A stretch of DNA of 52,825 nt. Source: Bacteroidota bacterium (GTDB lineage Bacteria > Bacteroidota > Bacteroidia > AKYH767-A > JAHEYN01). The DNA lies in assembly GCA_947448795.1 (NCBI GenBank), contig CANFOZ010000011.1:1-52825 (forward strand). Direction: 5' to 3'. Positions 41,852-51,659 of this stretch are shown piece after piece (position 1 is the stretch's first letter; each line of letters begins with the position of its first letter). The position numbers and the translations under genes were made by a program. The notes under the pieces are model-generated. The model was not told where the DNA came from. It worked only from the letters and a program-made list of their open reading frames with translations, and ran no database searches.

Positions 41852-42127
41852 TTACTTGTTAACGGATTTAGCAAGACCAGCACCAGCTTTGAATTTAGCT
41901 ACTTTTTTAGCAGCAATTTTGATGGTTTTGCCAGTTTGTGGGTTACGGCCAGCACGTGCAGCACGCTTAGAAACGCTGAATGTTCCGAAACCAACAAGAG
42001 CAACGCGATCGCCTTTTTTCAAAGCACCTGTTACAGAAGTTGTGAAAGCATCCAGAGCAGAACCTGCTTGGCTTTTAGACATTTTCGCATGTTTTGCGAT
42101 TGACTCGATCAATTCACCTTTGTTCAT
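41852..42127 (-). CDS. hup: HU-family DNA-binding protein
   Basis: 91 residues from ATG 42127 ([20 protein letters not shown]); an upstream ATG at 42172 lies in the promoter. It shows the HU fold: helical base, [21 protein letters not shown] arm and [16 protein letters not shown] end. It bends and compacts DNA. Located after a bidirectional terminator, with its own promoter. Confidence 0.96.
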   Translation of the reverse strand: MNKGELIESIAKHAKMSKSQAGSALDAFTTSVTGALKKGDRVALVGFGTFSVSKRAARAGRNPQTGKTIKIAAKKVAKFKAGAGLAKSVNK

Positions 42128-42169
42128 GGTTTTGATGTTTTTTTGGTTTGTGAAATAATTTAATTGAAA

Positions 42170-42201
42170 CAAATGTAATAGATAAAACGAGGGTTTCGCA
42201 A
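42170..42201 (-). promoter_or_regulatory. Promoter of the HU gene
   Basis: TACATTTG at 42170-42177 (minus strand) with TTG at 42199-42201, spaced 21 bases, 42 bases before the ATG. This is a strong match to the Bacteroidota consensus. Confidence 0.6.
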
Positions 42202-42570
42202 CACTTGTTGAAAAATTTATTCGTGAAATTGTTAATTATAGGAGCTTCTGGGGATTTTTGAAACTCAAAAAATGGCGCTCTGTCTTTCCTTGTTAAAACA
42301 AGACACAAACCCTGAATCTCTTTGTTTTCCGGCTTTTCAGCCAATCAGGCGATATTTATGAAGAAATAAAAAGACGGCTGATACCGGCTGTTAAGGCCTG
42401 TTGTGGCCAAATTGAGAACGGCTTTAAAATTATTAGAAAGCGCAGCAAAATCCATAGAACACCCCTAAATTGTTGAAAACTTTTGCCTCTGAGACCAGAA
42501 AAAACAGTCACCGCAATGAAAGCGCTGTGTCATAATGCGGATGAATTCAATGTATCAAAGCGTTTTCTTA

Positions 42571-42602
42571 CTTGCTAAAAACAGCAAGATTTTCTATATT
42601 TA
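42571..42602 (+). promoter_or_regulatory. Probable promoter with inverted repeat for the giant gene
   Basis: TTG at 42572-42574 and TATATTTA at 42595-42602 (TAnnTTTG with a final A) are spaced 20 bases. The TTG is inside a 6-bp inverted repeat, CTTGCT/AGCAAG (42571-42576 with 42583-42588), which could be an operator. Confidence 0.4.
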
Positions 42603-42677
42603 CATAGCTGAAGGCAAGTTTTGCCTGATGCTGTTTATTGCCTTTCCTGATATTAAAAAAACGAACACCTTCCCAAC

Positions 42678-45600
42678 ATGACTACTTCTCGCCTAATCGC
42701 CTCCGTGCTTGCCCTGTTTGGACTTGTATCAAGCGTTGCAGCCACAGCCCAACCCTCAGCTAGCGTGTCGCCGGCATCCTTGCATGCCATTATTAGCACA
42801 TGTAACGACACCACAAGCTTATTGCTGAGCATCCAAAACAGTGGAAGCGCAGCACTCAGCTATTCATTTGCAGGTGGCTTATCTAGCTTCACTCCTACAA
42901 GCATCAGTTCTTACGTTGTAAACACCAACTCGTCAAACCTTTCGGTATTGGGCATTGATAACAACATCGGTAGCGCGAGTCCATCCGTTAACTATTCCCC
43001 TTGGAAAGCAGTAATTCGCCCAGACGGAAAGTTTGTTTATGTTACCCAAAATGCGAACAGCAGCGTGGCGGTAATAGATGCTAGTACGAACACCATGGTA
43101 ACGGAGATCATTACAGGAAGCAACCCCACAGGCATTGCTTGCACGCCTAACAGCCGCTTTGCTTATGTGTGCAACAGTTCAGACAATTCGATTGCTGTAA
43201 TCAATTTGCTTACGAATACCGTTAGCAACATCATTACACACCCGTATATCAATGGCCCGAGCGACATCGCTATTAGTCCAGACGGAAGCAAGGCCTATGT
43301 ATGCAACACCATTGCAAACCGACTCGTAGTAATAAGTACAAGCACCAATACAGTAATCCAAACCATCTCCGGATTTCCTCAATCGGAAGCACTCGCGCTC
43401 AGTCCAGATGGCCTTTTTGCCTATGTGCTTGAGGGTAGCAGCAGCAATGGTCATTTGCGCATTGTAAATCTTAGCAGCAACTCCATAGCAGCCACACTTG
43501 GCGATTTCGATTTCGCTCGAGGCCTGGATGTGTCGCCCGACGGCACACGCCTTTATGTAGCCGAATATAACCAAGGCCGAGTGCAAATAATCAATACCGC
43601 TTTACAAGCCGTGATTGACACCATCACCGATGCCCGCCTTAATCATGCGAGCGATTTGAAGTTTTCAGCGAATGGCGACTATGCCTATGTAACCATTGCA
43701 AGCCCAAACCCTTCCAATCGGGATCTCGTTATCCTTTCTAGTGCCACAGGAACTATACTTGGCACCCGCAGCACAGGAGGCTATGCCCATAGTATTGCGG
43801 TACTAAAAAAACAAATCGTAGCCTTGGCAACTCCTTCGGCTACTGCTGGTAGCATTACCAATGGCTCTAGTACGGGTGTTTCAATTATTTTTGATGGTAG
43901 TGGATTAAACGCCGGGGAATACAGCACATCGCTGCTGCTTAATACCAATGATCCTTTGCATCCGCAAATCACAATCCCCTGTTTATTAACGCTTACCGGG
44001 ACACCAGAAATTCATCTGTCTGACACCTGTTTTAATTATGGCAGTGTCATTACAGGTGCTAATGCCCATCGCACATTGTACATTCGAAACACCGGCTGTG
44101 ACACCTTGCAACTCACCAACATCACATCGCTTCAAACGGAGCTGTTAGCCTTTCCAACAAGTGGCAACATCCCTCCCTACGACTCGCTGGCCGTTGAAAT
44201 GGGCTTTCAGCCCTCGGCTTTAGGAACTTTTTCTGGAAACTTCATCGTTCATACAAATCTTCCGGATGTTAGTATTTGCGCCAAAGGAGTTGGGCTTCCT
44301 GCTCCTGCTATTTTGACATCACCAAGCTCCTTCCTAGTCAATCTTAGCTGTGGCGATTCGGCCCAAGAGCACCTCACTATTTACAACAACGGAGCCGCTG
44401 ACCTGCACTTTAACCTACCAGCCATCAGCACACAACCCCGAGCAGCTGCGTGTTCGCCTTTGACAACCTTCCCCACAAATGCCAATGCAGGGATTGATAG
44501 TGTCTCCTTTAACACCATTCATGCAGCCACTTCATCATACAGCCAAAGCTATGATGACCAGACGGCGAACTACAATACGGTAGTCATGCCAGGGCACACT
44601 TATTCTATGTTTGTGCATACGGGAGACTGGAGCGATGCCAAAGCAAGTGCATGGATCGATTTCAACGACGATGGCCAGTTCACGCCAGATGAGCAGATAA
44701 TGGACTCAAGCAGTTTTGCCACTTCAGGTGCACATACGGCCCAAGTCATCATTCCAGCTACAGCCGTTCGCAACAAAGCGTTGCGCATGCGTATTGGCAA
44801 TGACGCGAGCTTTATTACAGCACCGCTTGATCCTTGCGAAAGCCCTATGAATGGGCAGTATGAAGATTACGCTGTGTTTGTGGAGCAATGGGTAACCGGC
44901 AACATAGGTAGCGGCACAATAGCTTCTGGCGACTCGCTTGGTATCGACCTGCATTTCTTTACAGAGCAAATCAATGCTGGCCACTATCCCCTAAGCCTAA
45001 TCATCGAATCAGACGATCCACATACCCCTAGCTTAGCCATCCCCTCCATGCTCAGAGTCTCGGGCAGTCCAGAATTAGCCCTGTCCGAAAACTGTGTCCA
45101 TTTCCCAATAGCTATGGTTGGAGGCAGCATCGCCGATACCGTTTGGGTTATGAATAACGGCTGCGACACCTTACACATCACATCCATCAGCAGCTCCTTA
45201 GCCGAATTCACAACGCCTTCATCCTTCTATACCGTAAGCCCGCACGACTCACTAGCGCTTTCTATAACCTTTCATCCTACAGCAGCTACAAGCTACTCCG
45301 GAACTTTCACACTGATCACTAACGCTGGCGACACGAGCATCTGCTTCAGCGGATCCGGCTCACCGAGCCCACAAGTATCTTCAACACCATTATCCATCAT
45401 CAGCACCTTACCTTGTGGCGGCACAAGCACCGTGCCTGTGATGCTTTACAACACTGGCGGCGCCGATCTGCATTACGCACTAGAAAGCCCGTCAACAAGT
45501 ATCAAACCAGCAAGCTGCATCCCGTCCACGCTATTTACCTATTCTTGGAATGTGGGTGTGCTAGATGTTGAATTCAACGGGTTACATAACACCACCGATG

Positions 45601-48600
45601 GTACTGTTGATGGCTACCAAGACTACAGCTCTTTGTCCGCTCTTGTTCAACCAGGACACAGCTATCCATTGAGCGTTCAAACAGGGAACAATTGGAACGA
45701 ATATGTTAAGGCATGGATTGACTTTAACGACAACGGCGCATTCGATGCCTCCGAACTGGTGCTCGACGATATCAACAATTATAACCTAAGCACTTGGCAC
45801 ACGGCGATGGTGAACATACCTAGCACTTGCGTTCAGAATAAAGCGCTACGGATGCGCATCGGATCAAGCTCGAACTTTGACGGACCGCTGCTAAATGCCT
45901 GTTCGAATGTCAGCAACGGCCAATTTGAGGATTACACGGTGATCGTAGGCCAGTGGGCACAAAGTCCTGCAACGACAGGCACCATTCTAGCAGGTGATTC
46001 GGCTGTCGTGAATATCGATCTGCAAAGCGCCGGCCTAAATGCTGGGCATTATACCTCCGCTTTTCACATTGCTTCTGATGATCCGGCGACACCGGATTAC
46101 AACTTACCTATTGACCTCACTATCACGGGAAGTCCTGTCATCAGTACATCGGTAAGCTGCCTGCATTTTGGAGACCTTGTAGCAACGGCCTTGGCTTCAG
46201 ATACGCTATTCATCTACAACACCGGTTGCGACACCCTGCATATTTACAATATGACATTAAATACAAGCGAATTCCTAAGTAGCGCAAGCAGCTTAGATGT
46301 GCTTCCGAACGACACCGCATTCAGTGTTATATCTTTCAACCCATCTGCGGCGGGCTCTTATTTAGATACTCTTTGGATCAATAGCAACGCTATAATAACC
46401 AACCTCTGCCTGTCAGGAAGTGGTCTGCCAGCACCGACAATCAGTGCAAATCCGACCTCCATCGAAAGCACCTTAAATTGCAGCGATGCCATTACCCTTC
46501 CTATTACTCTTTACAACACAGGTAGCTCCGCATTAACTATCAACCTGGCTGATTTGGTTAATCCCCAAGCAGCATCTTGCACACCCGCCACGCTAAACAA
46601 TCCAGGCACAGACGATTACGGGATTCGTCATGTAGTTTTTAATACAATAGACAATAGCACTGACCCTTTCGATGGTTATCAAGACTACTCTAACAGTCAA
46701 TCGACCTTGGTGCGTCCAGGCGAAACTTATCTACTCAGCGTCGAATCAGGCTATTGGGGAAACGAAAATACGGAAGCTTGGATAGACTACAACAACAACG
46801 GCACATTCGAAGCCAGTGAACGGGTGATGGACGAATGGGGAATGATGCATTCCACGAATGTAACCATACCCTTGAATGCGGTTCAGAATTATCCGCTGCG
46901 TATGCGCATCGGGTCGGATGCTGACAACGAAAGTGTGCTCACCGGCTGCTCTTCACCGGTGAACGGACAGTACGAAGACTATGCTGTGCGAGTTGGTGGT
47001 TGGATGAGCGTAACGCCAACAACAGGAAGCATCGCTTCAGGTGATTCGCTCCAGCTAGATGTTACGTTGAGTGCCGCTGGTATGCCTGCCGGCAGCTATC
47101 CATCGTCGGTAAATTTAAACACCAACGATCCATTGCATTCCACCTTTCTTATACCATGTGCGATGCATGTTACAGGCTTGCCCGAGATTGGCCTAAGTGC
47201 AACATGTGCCTTTCCCGCTGCAGTCATTGAGTTTTCACATTCAAGCGACTCGCTCTTAATATTCAACACCGGTTGCGACACCTTGCATATCAGCAGTTTT
47301 AGCTCAACATCAAGCGCATTCAGCGCCAGCGCTTCATCGATGCATGTATTGCCCTTCGACACCGCACGCATTTATGTTGACTTCGCGCCTGTAACAACAG
47401 GCATTCATACGGGCACCTTAACCATACATAGCAATGCGGCGGATACGTCCATTTGTCTTAACGCAACCGCCCTGCCACGACCAATTATCGCTTCTTCAAC
47501 AGCGTCGCTATTAGCAACAACCGGAGCTTGCTGCGATACTGCATTCACTACGATAACACTCTATAACCAAGGAGGCACGGCGCTCAACTTCAACCTCAAC
47601 GGCGTGGATGCACCATTGCCTGCCAATTGCCATCCACAAACAACAAACAACGACTTTGCCCTTGATTATGGCATCAACCAAGTTGTTTTCAACACGCTGT
47701 CTAGCAACACGCTGTCTAATGATGGTTACCAGGATTATTCAAGCACCCAATCAACAACCGTTATTCCAGGCGAAAGTTATACGCTTGAAGTGATGACAGG
47801 CGGCTTGTCTGCTGAAAATGTTAAAGCGTGGATTGATTACAACAACAACGGCATATTTGAAGCATCGGAAGAGGTGATGAGCTCACACGCATTCCCGCAC
47901 CACATAGCAACCGTCACCATACCAACAAATGCAGCCGAAAGCCAAATGCTCCGCATGCGTATTGGCTCTGATGCGGACTGGAATCCAGAACCATCGCCTT
48001 GCACCAACGTTGAGCGTGGTCAGTTTGAAGATTATGGCGTTTGGGTGCGTAATTGGATGCAAATTAGTCCAACAACAGGAAGCATACTTCCTGGCGACTC
48101 GCTAATCTGCTCATTGAGTCTAAGTGGCTGTGGCATGACCGGATCAACACAACATAGTGCTATCCGTGTTTCATCGAACGACCCGCTGAACGCGCTGTAT
48201 ACAATTCCTGTGCAGCTAACCGTGGATGCATTGCCGGGTGGACCTAGCACAAGTACTGTTTACGGTTGTGTTGGATTAACCAATCCAGCTATGCAGGCCA
48301 GCGCTTTGCCAGGAGCCACTATCAAGTGGTATTCTGATAGCTTGCTTACTACGCTTGTTCACACTGGAGATGGCTTTATTCCAACTGACAACACACCAGG
48401 AACCCACACCTATTATGCAACACAAACCATTATTTTTTGCGAAACAACGGGAAGTCCTGCGAACCTCGTAATTCAAACCACTCCAGCAAGCCCAATTGCA
48501 CTAGACACGATCGTTTGTCTATCGTCAATTCAAGCCCTTACTGCCAGCGGTAGCAATATGCTGCTTTGGTACAACGATGCGGCTTTAACGCATCAAGTAG

Positions 48601-51600
48601 GCAGTGGCCCAAGCTTTAATACTGGCCTCTCCGCGATTGGGACCTATTCCTTTTATGTGGTGGATAGTATCGCTGGCTGTCCTTCCAGTTTGCCAGACAT
48701 CGCCACTCTTACTATTACAAGCCCACCACCAACTCCTGTGACGGTAGACACAGCCATCTGTTTCGGGCAAAGTATGCCAACGCTTTCTGCAACAGGTACA
48801 CATGTAACCTGGTATGACAATGCGGTCATGAATACGCCAATAGCCACGGGAAACAACTATACCCCAGCCACAACAGCTGCCGGCAGCTATACCTACTATC
48901 TAGTCGAAGGAAATAACGCCGCCTGTCTGAGTTTTCCGGATAGCCTGATCTTCACCATCCATGGCTTGCCAACTGCAAACGCGAGCAATGATGGCCCCGT
49001 TTGCCAATACGATAGCCTGCATCTCATCTCTAGCGGAGGTATCAGTTCAATCTGGAGTGGTCCTTCCTTATACAGCGCTAATCAAGACGAATACATTTTA
49101 GCAAACGGCAACATTGGCGGCACCTACAACCTCACCATAACCGACGCCAACGGATGTTCGAATACAGCAAATACAGTTGTCGTTTATCATGCCGCACCCA
49201 TAGCACCAACTATGCTGGGCGACACAATTTGCGCTGGCGATGCAGCCGGTACATTAACTGCCAACGGCAGCGGAAACATCACTTGGTATGATAATGCTGC
49301 ATTAAGCGCTAATACAGGAGCTGGGGGCAATTACAACCCTGCCCCTTTAGCTGCAGGAACATACACCTATTTTGCAACATCAACCAACAACAACGGCTGT
49401 CGAAGCCTTCCTAGCAGCGTATCCTATGTTGTTAACGGGCTTCCAAATGCGACTGCATCTTCAAACAGTCCAATCTGCGATTCGCAAACATTGATGCTCC
49501 AATCTACTGGCGGAATAGCTTCGCAATGGAGCGGCCCGAATGGGTTTAATGCCAGTCAAGACACAAGCATTATACATGCCAATCCAGCGCTTTCAGGAAA
49601 TTATGAAGCAACCATTACCGACATTCATGGATGCAGCAACACGGCAACCGTTAGCATTTTGGTTAATGCCAACCCAGCTGCACCGACTGTTACAGACGAA
49701 GCGGTTTGCTTCGGCAACAGTAATCCTGCACTGCTTGCCAGCGGAGGCAACAACTACCAGTGGTATTCAGATGCGGGACTCACACAGCCAATCTCCTCTG
49801 CTAATGCATTCACCTCAAGCGAAACATTGACGGGCAGCTATACTTACTTTGCAGTTCAGATAGATGCCAACAGCTGTATTAGCGCTGCGGATAGTGGATC
49901 ACTGACCATTCATGGACTGCCAACGGTTACTGCAACGAACAATGGTCCTGTTTGCGAAAACACTCCGGTAACACTGAGTTCATCGAGTAACGGAACCCAT
50001 TCTTGGACAGGTCCTGGAGGATTTCATGCAGAACAAGACACCAGCTTCATTGCAGCTGCAGAAGGCATGTATTTGCTAACCCTAACAGATGCAAACAATT
50101 GCTCGTCTATTGATAGCACCTTGATTAGCATAAACCCTACGCCCAACGCTCCTACGCTAGCTGACACCTCGATTTGCTTTGGTGCTAACAACCCCGCATT
50201 AATTGCTAGCGGAGGAACAAACTACCATTGGTATTCCGATGCAGGCTTGGGCACTGTTTTATCAAGCAACAGCAACTATACTTCGAATGAAACTGCAGCT
50301 GGAGCGTATTCCTATTTTGTCACTAACAGCAGTGCACAAGGCTGCGTGAGTAGTGCTGCCAGCGTTCAATTCACTATTCATGGTTTACCAACCGCAGGAG
50401 CTCAAGCAAATAGTCCGCTCTGCGAAGGATCCACCTTGTTGCTTCAAACAACAGCAGGCAATACCTATACATGGTCAGGGCCAAACGGCTTCAGCAGCCT
50501 CACGCAAAACAACACTATCGACTCGATCGGCCTTGTTGAAAGCGGAACCTACACAGTGATTGCAGAAAACGGTTTTGGCTGTACAGCGGCGGATAGTGTC
50601 ATCGTTGTCGTACATTCTATTCCCGCAGCGCCAAGCGCGACAGACGCCATTGGCTGCGAAGGCCTTGCTGCTCCTGCCCTGTTTGCAACTGGAGTAAACA
50701 TTGAATGGTACAACTCCACCAGCAACCTGCTAGGTACAGGTAACACCTACAACAGCAGTGAAACAGCTGGCGGCGTTTACACTTTTTACGTAAGACAAAC
50801 GATTACTGGCTGCCAAAGTCTGAACACACCCGTTGTGCTTACTCTGCAGCCAAGCCCTGCTGCCCCTAGCGCATCAAACGATTCGGCTTGTTATGGAATC
50901 CCTGCACCTGCTCTGAATGCAACAGGAGGCAACTTAACCTGGTATGCCGATGCTGGCTTAACAACTCCTGTTGGAAGTGGCAGCAGCTATCAATCGCCAG
51001 AAACAGCGCCAGGTATTTACACCTACTACATCGCTGACAGCGCGAGTGGTTGCCCTCCTGGCCCGGCCACAATGGTAACACTCACCATCCACGACTTACC
51101 GCACATCGAAGTGACGCCACCTTCCTACACACTTGTAGCAGGCACGACCATCGAATTTGTCGCTTCCAACGCACTTAGTTATACATGGACGCCGGCTCTT
51201 GGCTTGGATGTCGATACAGGTAGCATCGTACTCGCATTCCCAGACAGCAACACCGTTTATACTGTAACAGGCATCGATGCAAACGGCTGTATTGGAGACA
51301 CCACCGTGGAAGTAATCGTCATCCCCGATGGCATCCATGAAGTGCTCAGTGGCGTAAGCATTGGTTGTTATCCAAATCCAAGCAGTGGTGCTTTGACAGT
51401 AACCTTGCAAGTCAACAAGTTTGAAGAAACAACCGTTGATTTCAGCAACCTGCTTGGCCAATCCGTGCTGCATGCCAATAAAATCCTGAGTCCGGGTGAG
51501 AACAACCTGCAATTCGACCTCCATGAATTGCCACCGGGAGTATATATGCTTTCCATCCGAATCAGAAACAAGATGCTGAGCAAGCGCATCGTCTTACAGA

Positions 51601-51605
51601 AATAA
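42678..51605 (+). CDS. Giant T9SS surface protein: YVTN propeller, four GEVED units, Ig-like array
   Basis: 2975 residues with a signal peptide (about 1-25). A YVTN-type beta-propeller (about 80-375) sits between two halves of a beta-sandwich module. Four repeats of about 350 residues follow (starting near 44003, 45063, 46128 and 47175), each with an ASH/choice-of-anchor-D-type sandwich and a GEVED domain with a calcium-type loop (WIDFNDDGQF, WIDYNNNGIF). From 48240 to 51100 there are about twelve Ig/PKD-like domains: eight of one type (WYSDAGL... TYTYF) and four of a second (TWSGPNGF). A PKD-like domain and a type A T9SS sorting domain end it (CYPNPSSGALTV ... GVYMLSI). Probably an outer-surface adhesin-like protein. 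It stands alone. Confidence 0.92.
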   Translation: MTTSRLIASVLALFGLVSSVAATAQPSASVSPASLHAIISTCNDTTSLLLSIQNSGSAALSYSFAGGLSSFTPTSISSYVVNTNSSNLSVLGIDNNIGSASPSVNYSPWKAVIRPDGKFVYVTQNANSSVAVIDASTNTMVTEIITGSNPTGIACTPNSRFAYVCNSSDNSIAVINLLTNTVSNIITHPYINGPSDIAISPDGSKAYVCNTIANRLVVISTSTNTVIQTISGFPQSEALALSPDGLFAYVLEGSSSNGHLRIVNLSSNSIAATLGDFDFARGLDVSPDGTRLYVAEYNQGRVQIINTALQAVIDTITDARLNHASDLKFSANGDYAYVTIASPNPSNRDLVILSSATGTILGTRSTGGYAHSIAVLKKQIVALATPSATAGSITNGSSTGVSIIFDGSGLNAGEYSTSLLLNTNDPLHPQITIPCLLTLTGTPEIHLSDTCFNYGSVITGANAHRTLYIRNTGCDTLQLTNITSLQTELLAFPTSGNIPPYDSLAVEMGFQPSALGTFSGNFIVHTNLPDVSICAKGVGLPAPAILTSPSSFLVNLSCGDSAQEHLTIYNNGAADLHFNLPAISTQPRAAACSPLTTFPTNANAGIDSVSFNTIHAATSSYSQSYDDQTANYNTVVMPGHTYSMFVHTGDWSDAKASAWIDFNDDGQFTPDEQIMDSSSFATSGAHTAQVIIPATAVRNKALRMRIGNDASFITAPLDPCESPMNGQYEDYAVFVEQWVTGNIGSGTIASGDSLGIDLHFFTEQINAGHYPLSLIIESDDPHTPSLAIPSMLRVSGSPELALSENCVHFPIAMVGGSIADTVWVMNNGCDTLHITSISSSLAEFTTPSSFYTVSPHDSLALSITFHPTAATSYSGTFTLITNAGDTSICFSGSGSPSPQVSSTPLSIISTLPCGGTSTVPVMLYNTGGADLHYALESPSTSIKPASCIPSTLFTYSWNVGVLDVEFNGLHNTTDGTVDGYQDYSSLSALVQPGHSYPLSVQTGNNWNEYVKAWIDFNDNGAFDASELVLDDINNYNLSTWHTAMVNIPSTCVQNKALRMRIGSSSNFDGPLLNACSNVSNGQFEDYTVIVGQWAQSPATTGTILAGDSAVVNIDLQSAGLNAGHYTSAFHIASDDPATPDYNLPIDLTITGSPVISTSVSCLHFGDLVATALASDTLFIYNTGCDTLHIYNMTLNTSEFLSSASSLDVLPNDTAFSVISFNPSAAGSYLDTLWINSNAIITNLCLSGSGLPAPTISANPTSIESTLNCSDAITLPITLYNTGSSALTINLADLVNPQAASCTPATLNNPGTDDYGIRHVVFNTIDNSTDPFDGYQDYSNSQSTLVRPGETYLLSVESGYWGNENTEAWIDYNNNGTFEASERVMDEWGMMHSTNVTIPLNAVQNYPLRMRIGSDADNESVLTGCSSPVNGQYEDYAVRVGGWMSVTPTTGSIASGDSLQLDVTLSAAGMPAGSYPSSVNLNTNDPLHSTFLIPCAMHVTGLPEIGLSATCAFPAAVIEFSHSSDSLLIFNTGCDTLHISSFSSTSSAFSASASSMHVLPFDTARIYVDFAPVTTGIHTGTLTIHSNAADTSICLNATALPRPIIASSTASLLATTGACCDTAFTTITLYNQGGTALNFNLNGVDAPLPANCHPQTTNNDFALDYGINQVVFNTLSSNTLSNDGYQDYSSTQSTTVIPGESYTLEVMTGGLSAENVKAWIDYNNNGIFEASEEVMSSHAFPHHIATVTIPTNAAESQMLRMRIGSDADWNPEPSPCTNVERGQFEDYGVWVRNWMQISPTTGSILPGDSLICSLSLSGCGMTGSTQHSAIRVSSNDPLNALYTIPVQLTVDALPGGPSTSTVYGCVGLTNPAMQASALPGATIKWYSDSLLTTLVHTGDGFIPTDNTPGTHTYYATQTIIFCETTGSPANLVIQTTPASPIALDTIVCLSSIQALTASGSNMLLWYNDAALTHQVGSGPSFNTGLSAIGTYSFYVVDSIAGCPSSLPDIATLTITSPPPTPVTVDTAICFGQSMPTLSATGTHVTWYDNAVMNTPIATGNNYTPATTAAGSYTYYLVEGNNAACLSFPDSLIFTIHGLPTANASNDGPVCQYDSLHLISSGGISSIWSGPSLYSANQDEYILANGNIGGTYNLTITDANGCSNTANTVVVYHAAPIAPTMLGDTICAGDAAGTLTANGSGNITWYDNAALSANTGAGGNYNPAPLAAGTYTYFATSTNNNGCRSLPSSVSYVVNGLPNATASSNSPICDSQTLMLQSTGGIASQWSGPNGFNASQDTSIIHANPALSGNYEATITDIHGCSNTATVSILVNANPAAPTVTDEAVCFGNSNPALLASGGNNYQWYSDAGLTQPISSANAFTSSETLTGSYTYFAVQIDANSCISAADSGSLTIHGLPTVTATNNGPVCENTPVTLSSSSNGTHSWTGPGGFHAEQDTSFIAAAEGMYLLTLTDANNCSSIDSTLISINPTPNAPTLADTSICFGANNPALIASGGTNYHWYSDAGLGTVLSSNSNYTSNETAAGAYSYFVTNSSAQGCVSSAASVQFTIHGLPTAGAQANSPLCEGSTLLLQTTAGNTYTWSGPNGFSSLTQNNTIDSIGLVESGTYTVIAENGFGCTAADSVIVVVHSIPAAPSATDAIGCEGLAAPALFATGVNIEWYNSTSNLLGTGNTYNSSETAGGVYTFYVRQTITGCQSLNTPVVLTLQPSPAAPSASNDSACYGIPAPALNATGGNLTWYADAGLTTPVGSGSSYQSPETAPGIYTYYIADSASGCPPGPATMVTLTIHDLPHIEVTPPSYTLVAGTTIEFVASNALSYTWTPALGLDVDTGSIVLAFPDSNTVYTVTGIDANGCIGDTTVEVIVIPDGIHEVLSGVSIGCYPNPSSGALTVTLQVNKFEETTVDFSNLLGQSVLHANKILSPGENNLQFDLHELPPGVYMLSIRIRNKMLSKRIVLQK

Positions 51606-51632
51606 AAACCCCGCAGAAACGTTTGCTTTTAG

Positions 51633-51640
51633 TAGTTTTG
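51633..51640 (+). promoter_or_regulatory. -7 element TAGTTTTG
   Basis: TAnnTTTG match 19 bases before the ruvB ATG. No terminator hairpin was found between the giant gene and this element. Confidence 0.45.
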
Positions 51641-51659
51641 CCATTAGAATAAACCCATC

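Larger units (their letters stand above)
42128..42677. other. Intergenic region between HU and the giant surface-protein gene
   Basis: 550 bases between divergent genes. It holds the HU promoter near 42170 and the probable promoter of the giant gene near 42572-42602. A GGCCTGTTGTGGCC dyad lies near 42395. No convincing ORF, tRNA or known ncRNA was recognised; a 76-codon minus frame (42114-42344) looks incidental. Confidence 0.6.

Noticed and set aside
42114-42344. Minus-strand 76-codon frame upstream of HU
   Set aside because: It overlaps the HU promoter and start and contains no recognisable domain.
47691-47720. 15-base near-tandem duplication in the giant gene
   Set aside because: The neighbouring unit has the same length at this place, so it is not an insertion relative to its paralogue; probably chance or minor slippage.
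44003-51100. Repeats considered as CRISPR or DNA satellite
   Set aside because: Repeat units of about 1.05 kb and 0.24-0.48 kb are in frame and diverged at codon level; they are protein domain repeats.
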